Assembly (NCBI GenBank): GCA_003254905.1
Contig: QANU01107820.1
Span: forward strand, 207,390 to 271,389
DNA length: 64,000 nt
DNA from: Nissolia schottii
Lineage: Eukaryota; Streptophyta; Magnoliopsida; Fabales; Fabaceae
Reading direction: 5' to 3'
Below, piece after piece: positions 1 through 10,169 of this stretch; positions within the stretch are counted from its first letter, which is position 1, and the number at the start of each line of letters is the position of its first letter. Both the position numbers and the translations under genes were made by a program. The notes under the pieces are model-generated. The model had not been told where the DNA came from and ran no database searches. It was given only the letters and a program-made list of their open reading frames with translations.

Positions 1-462
1 GTTGGATTTGAGTCTATTGAAGAAGCTCTGCCTCAGGGGTTCAGTGAAAGGGTCCAAGGAAGAGGGGTTGCATATGGGGGATGGGTGCAGCAACAATTGA
101 TTCTGGGACACCCTTCTGTTGGGTGCTTCATAACACACTGTGGATCAGCTTCCATAACTGAGGGACTTGTGAACCGGTGCCAGTTGGTGTTGTTGCCCCG
201 CTTAGGAGCTGATCATATCATGAATGCAAGGATGATGAGTATAAAGCTAAGGGTTGGAGTCGAAGTGGAGAAAGGTGAAGAAGACGGATTTTTCACAAAG
301 GAAAGTGTGTGTAAAGCTGTGAAAATTGTGATGGATGATGAGAATGAGCTTGGAAGAGAGGTAAGGGCAAACCATACCAAACTCAGGGATTCCTTACTTA
401 CCAACAATTTTGAGTCTTCTTGTATTGATGCTTTCTGCCGCAACCTTCAACATTTGCTCTGA
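1..462 (+). CDS. UDP-glycosyltransferase, UGT79-like, 3' end (partial)
   Basis: Codons run open from the first base of the window to a TGA at 460-462, giving the last 153 residues of a family-1 plant glycosyltransferase; the 5' part lies outside the window. The PSPG donor-binding box starts at the Trp of GGWVQQQL and holds [12 protein letters not shown], then SASITEGL where most UGTs have WNS-type residues, and ends PRLGADH. This fragment closely matches the C-terminus of the intact gene at 3514-4893, so the two are tandem paralogues in the same orientation. By family knowledge, clade-79 enzymes add a second sugar to flavonoid or other glycosides in the cytosol; the acceptor cannot be read here. 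The last PSPG residue is His rather than Gln, and the box has one residue more than the usual 44. The 3' part of this gene was copied to 7541-7771. Confidence 0.9.
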   Translation, partial: VGFESIEEALPQGFSERVQGRGVAYGGWVQQQLILGHPSVGCFITHCGSASITEGLVNRCQLVLLPRLGADHIMNARMMSIKLRVGVEVEKGEEDGFFTKESVCKAVKIVMDDENELGREVRANHTKLRDSLLTNNFESSCIDAFCRNLQHLL

Positions 463-1387
463 ATTCTAAGTTCCAATGATTACAACTTGTTTATATATAA
501 ATAAATTACACGATTGATTTTGTGGTATAGATAGCTCAATCCTACAAAGTTGCACCTGTATGTATTTATTTTGTGTAGAATGATGGGAATAAAATGATGA
601 TTCAGTTTAGTACCTAAAAGAAAAAATCATCATTCACTTCACTTACTCAACAGTACGAGTGAGAACAGGCTAGACCCTTAAAAGGTTAGGCCTGTCTCAT
701 TAATTTTTGGCTTGAGTCTGACCTGTTAACTGTCATAAGCTATTTTTTTAACCTGGCCTGAAGCCTGATAAGCCTGCATGTATATATTTTTTTATTATGA
801 AAAAACCTGTTACTGTGGCTAATAAAATTATATTAATAAATATGATTGCATATAACGTAACAAAAAGTGATGCTAGTCTAATGGTTAAGGTGTTACTGTA
901 ATCCTTGCCAATATTCGAAAGTTCTCAAAAAATTAACGGGTTAATAAAGTTGAGTGAAAAAAACAATTAGGATAATTAGCATAAACTATAGTCTAGTAAA
1001 TGAAAACAAAAACTTAATAAATCATTGGTGATCAGTCGTAATAAAAAAATAGAGTGAAATGTAATTTTACACATAATTTAGGATAGATTACAATTTTAAC
1101 AAATCTTAAAAATAATTTGTGTGCTAATTATCCTAAAAAAAGATAAAAATAGATATTACATTTTTGTAATATAATGGCTACAACATCTTTCATGTAATGA
1201 GTCATATGGTTCGTTTGGATAATATCACTTATCTAACTTTTTGAAAGTCAAAAACCATAATTTTTAACTTTTGTCTTACTTGACTACACAACTAATTACT
1301 TATCTAAAGATCATTTTTAGTGATTTTTAAAAAGTTAAAATATTTTCTTTATTAAAAAGTACTTTTTTTTAAAAATATTCAAAACAA
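274..1387 (+). repeat. Segmental duplication, copy 1 (UGT 3' end plus downstream flank)
   Basis: This stretch, from the codons for GEEDGFF of the first UGT through its stop and about 925 bases of 3' flank, reappears at 7541-8638 with scattered substitutions and small indels. The match ends near the shared 'attcaaaacaa'. Because it includes non-coding flank, it is a genomic copy and not a processed transcript. Confidence 0.9.
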
Positions 1388-3513
1388 GTATTTTTTTTTT
1401 AACTTTTGTCTCACTTGATTGCACAACTAACGATTGTTAAATGTGACACGTAACGCCATTAAATGTGTCATGTAATGAGTCACGTGTTACCACATGGCAC
1501 ATTTAAATGTCTCATTCTAATGACAAGGACTAAAACCTATCAAAAAAAATTTCAGAGACTAATTCCTAACAAAAAATTTCAAGAACCACACACAAAAATT
1601 TTGATTTAATAAAGACTAAAAACATGTTTAACCATTTTTTAAATATTCAAAACAAATGTCTTTTCAATGTATATTCGTAAAGAAAATAAACTATGAATTT
1701 TGTTAACCGGTGCCAACACTTGTTAAGGAGTCTAGAATGAAAATGAGAGATTTTTGACATATTCAATACATTAAAATTTTTAAAATGTTTTTTAATAAAA
1801 GTTATTATTTCTTTGTTCCTTTTGAATAATGACTTCAATGAATTATTTATCCAAATAAACCCTTAGTCATTTATTGTATCAACAAAAGTAAGGTCCATAA
1901 AGTAAGAATTTGACTATAAGTGTGCCCACAACACGTAATAAGGGATCAAAACATGAAAATTTGTGGAGCTTAAAATGCATTAGATGCATTAGAGTTTTAA
2001 AAATTATATCTCTTAAATACAAACTTTCTTTTCTTCAATCATTAGGAAAATCCATCAAGTAAAGCAATATTTTTATAAATGGAAATTACGAAATTTCCAT
2101 AAAAATTGGGGGAGGGGGGAATTTTGGCTTATTAAAATTTTATGTATGGAACCAACGGGAGTTGGTCCAAGTGGTAAGCGACTTAGTATCCGAGTTCACA
2201 ATAAAATACTATTAAAATCTCATAAAATAATTGTCACGAGTTTCCAAATTATCATCACATATCTCCTCAAGTCATTTCACAACTCCATTTCAAGCATTTT
2301 CTTTCCCATTTCTCAATTTCTAAAACTTCTTAGAAGTCTTCCTTTACCTAATTAAGCTATCTCAAGACACTTTCTTTTCTTTGCTCTTTTTTTCTTAGAA
2401 TTATCTCTCTTCCTTCATAAGTCTTTATTCCCCAAAAAGCTTCCACCTTTCTATTCATTTTAGCCATTCCAATCTCAATAAATTTTCACCTTTTCTATCT
2501 CCACGACTTCACAAGTACCAAAGTCCTCAGGCCCTAAAGAAGACGAACTCCCTCTCACTGCTTCTAATGTTGCACCTACTTAGAGGAAATCGTTGAAAGT
2601 GTCACTAGTCTCATCATCAAAATTTTAAGAGATTTGATCTAATCAAGTAATGTTTTCCTTCTCACTCTCTGAAAAGATCCATAATCATGTTGACCCACTA
2701 ATAGGTATGAAGGATGCACCGACGATAGCCCCTTTGAATTTTCACACTGATGAGCCAATAGTTGAAGCTACATTTGTTCCTTGGAATTGTTCCTTTGACT
2801 TTTGTTGTGAGTAATTTCATCTGAAAAGAGTCTCTTGTTGTGGGAAAAAAATTTTGGGCTAGGATCAACATGTTGCAGTTAGAGCAATAGGCAGAAAATT
2901 TTTAACCAGTCATTGTGTGGTTTTGATCTTCTTACTCACCCAACTTTTTTTCAAGAAGATTTTTTTTCCTTTCTTGCAAGTTGTGAAATTAAAATAATTA
3001 AATAGATATAACTCAATCACCTAACTCAATTCAACTCGTACATAGTCAGGTTGGATTAAACAAATTGAAGTTTAAGAAAATTAAACTTACTTAATTTATA
3101 AAATTTTGTTTGAATTGGACATTATTTTTTATTTATTTTAAGTTTAACCTCACTCAACTTGACCCTCTGATTTATAAGCAATGATTGATTTTTTTAATTA
3201 TATTTATTAAAATTTATATCTAAAATTTTAGGCATATTACTCACATCTTAAATCATTCGATCAATTTTAATGACTTAAGCAATAATTACATTTAGCCTTT
3301 GCCCTTTCTTGTTCTTGTTGTTTTTTTTTTTTTCTCCTTACAGATAATAAAATTTAACAATCAATTTCCCATTCAATCATTCTTAGATATATATTATACA
3401 CACACACAGGCTGGTCCACTGACATCAAAATGGGTAGCGTAGGTAGGAGAGTCCCCCTCTAAATAAAGTTAGAACAAGAAATAACTGCTTCCTCTATACG
3501 TTTATCCTCCACC
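463..3513. other. Spacer between the two UGT genes
   Basis: No credible gene is present. It holds the duplicated flank (to 1387), a degraded transposon-like piece (1388-1640), a tRNA-promoter-like stretch near 2156-2190 reading 'gttggtccaagtggtaagcg', and AT-rich DNA. The final 130 bases form the proximal promoter of the intact UGT, with a TATA-like 'tatatattatac' near 3387 and the start codon in a favourable 'caccatgga' context. No longer regulatory motif could be assigned. Confidence 0.6.
1388..1640. mobile_element. Transposon-terminus-like remnant
   Basis: The sequence has the run 'ggactaaaacctatc', then 'ttcctaacaaaa', 'acacaaaaattttgat' and ends 'actaaaaacatgtttaacc'. The same ordered words occur at about 46870-47080 ('ggactaaattttt', 'tttcctaacaaaa', 'acacaaaaattttaat', 'ttaaaaacatatttaaccc'). 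Two dispersed diverged copies indicate a repeat family, probably a transposon end. It sits at the point where the 7541-8638 copy stops matching, and 'aatattcaaaacaa' flanks it on both sides (about 1374 and 1642), as expected for an insertion after the segmental duplication. Confidence 0.45.
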
Positions 3514-4893
3514 ATGGATGCAGCTCCTCCTCTGCACATAGCCATGTTTCCATGGTTTGCCATGGGACACCTCACCCCATTCCTCCACCTCTCCAACAAG
3601 CTTGCAAAGAGAGGCCACAGAATCTCCTTCTTCGTCCCCAAGAGAACACAGCACAAGTTACAACACCTCAACCTTCACCCACACCTCATCACCTTCATCC
3701 CCATCACCGTTCCCCACGTTGATGGCCTTCCCCTTGATGCAGAAACCACTTCAGATGTCCCCTTCTCTTTGATTCCACTCATTGCCACATCCATGGACCG
3801 CACAGAGAAAAGCACCCAAGTTCTTCTCAAGGAGCTGAAGCCACAAATTGTTCTCTTCGATTTCCAACACTGGCTACCAAACCTGACACGAAGCCTAGGC
3901 ATCAAGTGTGTCCAATACTTCATCGTTAATCCAGCAACAATAGCTTACCTTTTCTCCCCAGCAAGAACGCAACAAGGAAGAGACTTAACTGAATCGGATC
4001 TCAAGAAACCGCCTCCAGGGTTCCCTGATCCGGGTTCAATCAAGCTTCATCCACATGAAATTCGGTTCATGGCAGCCTTTAGGAAGAAGGAGTTCGGCAG
4101 TGGTGTTCTTTTCAGTGACCGGATGAGCATCGGTTCGGGCTTGTCGGATGCAGTTGTGTTCAAAGGCTGCAGGGAAATTGATGGGCCTTATGTGGAGTAT
4201 CTCGAAGCCCAATATGGGAAGCCTGTTTTTCTTTCTGGGCCTCTTCTACCTGAGCCCACCAGCTCTACTTTGGACCAAAAATGGGCTTCGTTGCTCGGCG
4301 GATTCAAGCCTGGTTCTGTGGTTTACTGTGCATTGGGAAGTGAAAGCCCCTTACAACAAAACCAAATCCAAGAGTTGTTGCTTGGTCTCGAGCTAACAGG
4401 CTTTCCATTCCTTGCGGCGCTTAAGCCTCCTGTTGGATTTGATTCTATTGAGGAGGCTCTGCCTCAAGGGTTCAGCGAAAGGGTCCGAGGAAGAGGGGTT
4501 GCATATGGAGGGTGGGTGCAGCAACAACTGATCTTGGGACACCCTTCTGTTGGGTGCTTCATAACACACTGTGGTGCTGCTTCTCTAACTGAGGCACTTG
4601 TGAATGAGTGCCAGTTGGTGTTGTTGCCAGGGCCATACAATGATCACGTCATTAATGCTAGGAATTTGGCCACAAAGCTGAAGGTTGGGGTGGAAGTGGA
4701 GAAAGGTGAAGAAGATGGCTTGTTCACGAAGGAAAGTGTGTGCAAAGCTGTGAAGATTGTGATGGATGGAGAGAATGAGGTTGGAAGAGTGGTCAGGGAA
4801 AATCATACCAATGTTAGGAACCTCTTACTTAGCAACAATTTTGAGTCTTCTTGTGTTGATAGTTTCATTCTCAAGCTTCAGGATTTGCTCTAA
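3514..4893 (+). CDS. UDP-glycosyltransferase, UGT79-like, intact single-exon gene
   Basis: The 459-residue, intronless frame is normal length for a plant family-1 glycosyltransferase. The N-terminus MFPWFAMGHLTPFLHL carries the catalytic His at 19, and Asp116 in LFDFQHW is the expected partner that activates it. The PSPG box begins at Trp334 ([14 protein letters not shown]) and continues THCGAASLTEAL to PYNDH at 377-378; it is one residue longer than the canonical 44 and ends in His instead of Gln. No signal peptide or membrane segment is seen, so the protein should be cytosolic. Known clade-79 enzymes transfer glucose, rhamnose or xylose onto a sugar already attached to a flavonoid; sequence alone does not fix donor or acceptor here. 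The start codon is the first in-frame ATG and has a strong plant context. Tandem paralogue at 1-462; decayed relatives downstream. Confidence 0.95.
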   Translation: MDAAPPLHIAMFPWFAMGHLTPFLHLSNKLAKRGHRISFFVPKRTQHKLQHLNLHPHLITFIPITVPHVDGLPLDAETTSDVPFSLIPLIATSMDRTEKSTQVLLKELKPQIVLFDFQHWLPNLTRSLGIKCVQYFIVNPATIAYLFSPARTQQGRDLTESDLKKPPPGFPDPGSIKLHPHEIRFMAAFRKKEFGSGVLFSDRMSIGSGLSDAVVFKGCREIDGPYVEYLEAQYGKPVFLSGPLLPEPTSSTLDQKWASLLGGFKPGSVVYCALGSESPLQQNQIQELLLGLELTGFPFLAALKPPVGFDSIEEALPQGFSERVRGRGVAYGGWVQQQLILGHPSVGCFITHCGAASLTEALVNECQLVLLPGPYNDHVINARNLATKLKVGVEVEKGEEDGLFTKESVCKAVKIVMDGENEVGRVVRENHTNVRNLLLSNNFESSCVDSFILKLQDLL

Positions 4894-7239
4894 ATTCTGA
4901 GTACTATTTCATACAATTCTGCATTGATATTTTGAGAACTTTGCACTTAAAAAATGATTGTGAGCTTGTACAAGCTTTCTGATTTTTTTCATTACACTTT
5001 GACTACATTCCCCCATTCCCCTGCTTCACATGTTACATAATTATTTATTGATAGAAGAAAAAACGCATGTTATAACATAACAATAGTTTTCACTGAACTG
5101 AAAGTGAAGCCTGCAAATTAATAATATTACGTAGATGTTTCATTGCACTTGTATGTTGTTGCATTGCAGATTAGAGAAATCATTTTACAACATTTTTCAA
5201 TATTCCAACTTGCATTGCATTATTGGTTGTAGGTCCAGGCCATAATTACATGAATTCACTATTTAGCTGACGTACTGCGTACCAATTCGCGTGTTCCAAT
5301 TCTTGGTTTTTTGAGGTACTGGAACGCCATGAATTGCGAACTGGAACATCTATGGGATTGTTGATAGAGATGGTGATGGTACTAGTCCACGACTAAGATT
5401 CAAGGGAAAGTTGATGCACAAAAAGAACAAACCCGCAACCATGAAAGATATTTGGAAAAGGTAAAGCAAACAAACAAATTCACAAGAAAGGAAGAAGAAG
5501 AAGAAGTGAATTAAAACATACCAATTATTATATTAGAACATACCGCGTATCCAAATTGCATACCAAAGGAGTATATCCCCACATACCATATATTTGACAG
5601 GTAATCTAGTACCGCGTAACTATGGTCACCACAGCGAACGGTTGTGATATATGGTTGATGGCGAAGTAAAATTTTGTCAAATCTTCATGACATAAATTTC
5701 TCTGCGGTGTATTTGTCTTTGCAAGATTCATTATGAGCCTACCTAGTTTTGGAGCGACTCTTCTATTGAGTCATAAAAAAAAAATAAAAAATAACATCAA
5801 TAGATAGAAAGCTACTCTGTGGCCAATTAGCTGTCACCAATGATCAATTCAACATTTTCCTGTCCATCTTTGTAATTTATTTGTTAGTGACATCGGAAAA
5901 TGCGGGAAGGAGCTGAGGATCACTAAGTGGAAGAATCCAGAACAATACTGCTGCCTTGGCTATCTTTAACATTGTTAAATTTGAGAAAAATCTAACCACA
6001 CAGTTGCATTAAGTGTCCAATTTGAGAGAATTTAGTTATTTTTAATGCAGAAGCTACATGCCCTTATGGATGAAGCACATACTGGTTCTACTGTAGAACA
6101 TGGTGGAGGGGATTCTGAATAAGAAGATAACAGTGTCATTAATTAGTATAGGAGATCCTTTGTTCATTGACCTCTAAAAAGTTGAATATTGAAGGTCTGT
6201 GGGTATTGCCACCTCAATTTACTGTTATTCATCAAGAGTATTTTTATGTCTTTGACTTAGGTTTGTTTGGTATACGGTTGTGTTTTCTGTTTCAAGACTG
6301 ATATGTGTTTTTTTTTTTTTAGGATTTTATTAATGAAATAATAAAAACTAAAAATGAAAAAAAAATCATATTTATTCTATTTTTATTATTTTTTACATAA
6401 AATCCCAAAAAACATGAAATGAAATAGTAAACAAAAATGCAAACCAAACTAACCCTAAAAGTGTTAGTCCAAAGAAGTGATTAATCTTCAAGGTTTAAGA
6501 ATTATTAGATTCAGACTCTTGCAATACAAGGGAATACAAGGGCTGTATTGATCAATTCTAATTCCTTTTTCGTTGATTCATTTTTGAAGGAGACGTAAGA
6601 ATTCATTGGTCTGATTCTGTTCATGAATTATTGAAAAAAATGTGCAAAAACTCAATTGAAATAGAAACTCAATTTACTGTAGAATATATGTCAAATAGAA
6701 TCATGTTCAAATTAGCATCAAACCTGTGTAGAACTTCTAAAAAATACTCCTTCACAAAATCGCTACCAATTTCTCTTTCAAAAATACGTGCATCTTTCAT
6801 AAACTCCATAACATGCTTCTTTCAAAAATACACCTATTCATAAATGAGTTCTGCTACACGTACACTAAAAATTATACACCATACATACATCTCGTACTTA
6901 TATACATAAAGTTTGTGTTTTAACTCATGTAGTATTTGTGCACTTAATTAAGTATAGTTGATAGTATTATTTACAAGTTTGTAATGTTTGTGCACTCGTG
7001 AGAACAAAGTTTGTGCATTATTAATGGTGTATGTATGGGTATATGAAATTAAGTGTATATGTAACATTTTTGTTCATGAATTTAACAATACTCTATAAAA
7101 TATTAGAACACTACGAAAACTTCATCCAGGCTATGTCTGACAATAGTTTCACGAATTGTGTCTCCTCAGTCTGAAAATAATTTGAATTCCTTATTTTTCA
7201 TGAAATAATCAATGCACCACAAACCTTTGTAGCAATAAT
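4894..7239. other. Spacer downstream of the intact UGT
   Basis: Contains the UGT 3' UTR and AT-rich DNA. I see no coding region, RNA gene or clear transposon protein. A run of 'tttgtgca' words lies at about 6905-7025 (separate entry). Short open frames here have no recognisable composition or motifs. Confidence 0.6.
6905..7070. repeat. Loose 'tttgtgca' repeats
   Basis: Four copies of 'gtttgtg' or 'tttgtgca' words occur at irregular spacing (about 6910, 6937, 6988, 7010). They are the reverse complement of the 'tgcacaaactttt' units that dominate 33911-34350, so the two stretches may be members of one dispersed repeat. Confidence 0.4.
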
Positions 7240-7540
7240 GGGACGTGAAAAGGAATCCAGGAAGCCTTGATGGAGAAGCTCTTACCTCCAGTAAAGCACG
7301 TTGGAATGAGAAAGGAAAATTATCTTCCTTCAATTGTTGACAATGAAAGGAAAATGACAAGAGACTATGGGTGATGTAAAATACAAGCCACTTTTTCAAT
7401 AGGTACAACACTTCATCACCTTCATCCCCATCACCGTTCCCCACGTCGACTGCCTTCCCCTTGAACACACAATGACATAGAGCTTCCACTTCAAAGGAGC
7501 TGAAGCCTCAGATTATTTTCTTCGATTTCTCTAATTGGAT
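7240..7540 (+). repeat. Direct repeat, copy 1 (non-UGT leader plus UGT N-terminal scraps)
   Basis: Shares ordered near-identical text with 9424-9726: 'ccttgatggagaagctctt', 'acctccagtaaagca', 'tgacaatgaaaggaaaatg', 'gccactttttcaataggtac', then the UGT-derived part. The insert between the copies (7541-9423) separates what was probably a single pseudogene unit. Confidence 0.85.
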
Positions 7541-7771
7541 GGTGAAGAAGACGGATTTTTCACAAAGGAAAGTGTGTGTAAAGCTGTGAAAATTGTGATG
7601 GATGATGAGAATGAGCTTGGAAGAGAGGTAAGGGCAAACCATACCAAACTCAGGGATTCCTTACTTACCAACAATTTTGAGTCTTCTTGTATTGATAATT
7701 TCTGCCGCAACCTTCAACATATGCTCTCAATTCTGTGTTCCAATGATTACAACTTGTTTATATATAAATAA
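7411..7771 (+). pseudogene. UGT79-like pseudogene, N-terminal scraps joined to a C-terminal end
   Basis: Bases 7411-7470 match the intact UGT around residues 57-75 (FIPITVPHVDGLPL region). The text then jumps by internal deletion to 'aaggagctgaagcc' and 'cttcgatttc' (the LKELKP and LFDF region, catalytic Asp). At 7541 it jumps again to the [12 protein letters not shown] codons and runs to the C-terminus, where the stop seen at 460 in the source copy is replaced by read-through to a TAA near 7771. The acceptor pocket, the whole PSPG box and the catalytic His are missing, so no enzyme can be made. The C-terminal part belongs to the 274-1387 duplication. Confidence 0.88.
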
Positions 7772-8638
7772 ATTACACGATTGATTTTGTGGTATAGATA
7801 GCTCAATCCTACAAAGTTGCACCTTTATTTATTTATTTTGGGTAGAATGATTGGAATAAAATGATGATTCAGTTTAGTGCCTAAAAGAAAAAATCATCAT
7901 TCACTTCACTTACTCAATAGTACGGGTGGAATAGGCAAGGTTTATCTTGTTAATTTTTGGTATGAGCTTCACCTATCAATTGTCATAGGCTATTTTTTTA
8001 GCCTGACCTGATCTGGAGCCTGATAGGTCTGCCTGTATATATTTGTTACCTGTTATTGCGATCTGTGGCTAATAAAATTATATTAATAAATATGTTTGCA
8101 TAAAATGTAACAAAAAGTGATACTAGTCTAGTGGTTAAGGTGTTGCTGTAACCCTTGCCAATATCCAAAAGTTTTCAAAAAATTAAAGGGTGATAAAGTT
8201 GAGTGAAAAAAAAAATTAGGATAATAGCACAAACTATAGTCGAGTAAATGAAAACAAAAACTTAATAAATCATTAGTGATCAGTCATAATAAAAAAAATA
8301 GAGTGAAATGTAATTTTACACATAATTTAAGATAGATTAAAATTTTAAGAAATCTTAAAAATAATTTGTGCGCTAATCATCCTAAAAAAAATAAAAATAG
8401 ATATTACATTTTTGTAATATAATGACTACAACACCTTTCATGTAATGACTCATATGGTTCGTTTGGATAATATCACTTATCTAACTTTTTGAAAGTTAAA
8501 AGCCATAATCTTTTAACTTTTGTCTTACTTGACTACACATACACAACTAATTACTTATCTAAAGATCATTTTTAGTGTTTTTTAAAAAATTAAAATATTT
8601 TCTCTTTAAAAAGTACTTTTTTAAAATATTCAAAACAA
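7541..8638 (+). repeat. Segmental duplication, copy 2
   Basis: Colinear with 274-1387 through coding sequence, 3' UTR and flank, including the 'tagtctagtggttaagg' stretch (8124) and 'atatggttcgtttggataat'. It differs by substitutions and small indels. The copy ends abruptly at 8638, where unrelated sequence begins. Confidence 0.9.
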
Positions 8639-9423
8639 TTACTTCATTCAGATGCTCGACGTGCTCTCCCCGAATGATAGAAGGGATGACAAATGCCTTC
8701 GGGTCTATCCACCCATAAGAAAACTGCTCGTAAGACTCCCGTAAAGGGCGCAGCCATTTTAGGTCCTGAAAATTCTTCTTCAACCTCTCCATCACCTTAA
8801 TCTCAGACTACTGAAAAAGGGAAAAAAGACCACACAAGCTTTCTTACCCCTATGACCAAAATCCCTAAAGACATTCAAAACCCCAGAAAACCATTAACAA
8901 AAAGCATCACAGCATATACTCACAATGCCCCGAAGTAAAAATGCCCAAACAAAAAATCGCAATAATCCTAGAGAAGAAAAAGATATACTTACCAATATTC
9001 TCCCACAAAAAATAGACCGAAGAAGCAGAAAGACAGCGCAGCAGTACAACCTCCTCACAATGACCACGACCAACAAACAAAAAGCGCAACACAAAATGCA
9101 GGGGATGAAGAAGAGGAAGAAATCACAAACAAAAGATGAATAGGACCAGAGAGAATAAGAAGTGAAGAGGCAAAGAGAAGATTGATGGAAACAGAGAGAA
9201 TCATAGGTGAAAAAGGCAAAAGAGTGGTTACGGGATTTGAAACAGTGGAAACCCAAGAGATTAATTTCTCTCCAAGTCCATCATTACAAAATTGACACCC
9301 GCCTCCTAGAGAAACTCAAACGCTTACCAACTTACACACGTGTCCCCAAACGAGTGGCTCAGTTTTCTCATGATAATACGTACGTCCTGTCGCACGATCT
9401 CCAAAGAGGAAAATTCCAGAAAT
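8639..9423. other. Insert of unknown origin inside the UGT pseudogene patch
   Basis: This is unlike the UGT and its flanks. The minus strand at 8645-8795 reads as a peptide with composition that looks coding, including WLRPLRESYEQFSYGW and DPKAFVIPSI, but it has no start context or continuation and I do not recognise the family. 8880-9200 is purine-rich on the plus strand with no convincing gene. The block may be captured gene or retroelement sequence. Confidence 0.4.
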
Positions 9424-9726
9424 GGGACCGGAAAAGGAATCCAAGAACCCTTGATGGAGAAGCTCTTACCTCCAGTAAAGCAAGTTGGAATGTGAAAGGA
9501 AAATTTACTTACTTCAATTATTGACAATGAAAGGAAAATGACAAAAGACTTTGGGTGATGTAAAATACAAGCCACTTTTTCAATAGGTACAACACCTCAT
9601 CACCTTCATCCCCATCACCGTTCCCCACGTCGACGGCCTTCCCCTTGAACACACAATGACATAGAGCTTCCACTTCAAAGGAGCTGAAGCCTCAGATTAT
9701 TTTCTTCGATTTCTCTAATTGGATGG
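9424..9726 (+). repeat. Direct repeat, copy 2
   Basis: Second copy of the unit at 7240-7540, 2.18 kb downstream in the same orientation. Differences are a few substitutions and short indels. Unlike copy 1, it continues into further UGT-derived sequence instead of the C-terminal tail. Confidence 0.85.
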
Positions 9727-9792
9727 CACGAGATCGATCTGGTCATCAAGACCTTGATAGGCCGGACCAAGGAAGAGACTTAACTGAATTAA
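9588..9792 (+). pseudogene. UGT79-like pseudogene, N-terminal scraps
   Basis: Contains 'caccttcatccccatcaccg' and 'gacggccttccccttga' (intact gene residues about 59-75), a deletion, then 'aaggagctgaagcc' and 'cttcgatttc' with the Asp116 region. After a second deletion it carries 'aaggaagagacttaactgaa', equal to the intact gene at about 3974-3992 (GRDLTES). Similarity then ends. Stops and deletions rule out function. It shares its deletions with the copy at 7411, so both descend from one already broken ancestor. Confidence 0.85.
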
Positions 9793-10169
9793 TGTCATCA
9801 TAATTGATTTTGAAGTAAAGTGATTTATGTTTGATATTTTGATTTAAATGAAATTTTTATAAATTCATCAAGCCATCTAACATTAATGGTCCAAAATTAA
9901 GAAATACAACATGGCAACACAGGCACTCCATATTTAATTCGAAATTTTAAACTGAATAAATAGCAATAAGTACTCTCAACAGCTAGTTATAAGACTCTAA
10001 TTAAATAGACATACCAATTCCCAATTAAGTTCACATCAATTATACCTGCTTTAAGGAAGTGCATGCATATAAATAGAACATGAATCAAAATGTAGTCTAC
10101 ATTATTCTACATTACACCTTGCCGCATCCAACACCATGCATGAGCTTAAAATAAAGCTATTTGGGAGCT
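9793..10169. other. Spacer and 3' flank of the START gene
   Basis: No gene seen. The minus-strand 3' UTR of the gene ending at 10170 must lie here, within AT-rich sequence. Confidence 0.5.

Noticed and set aside
8894-9256. Cys/Phe/Leu-rich minus-strand frames, considered as a membrane protein
   Set aside because: The composition is explained by purine-rich sequence on the opposite strand; overlapping frames look alike and have no motif.
9207-9524. Plus-strand 105-residue frame
   Set aside because: It crosses the boundary into the 9424 direct repeat, so it cannot be one native gene.
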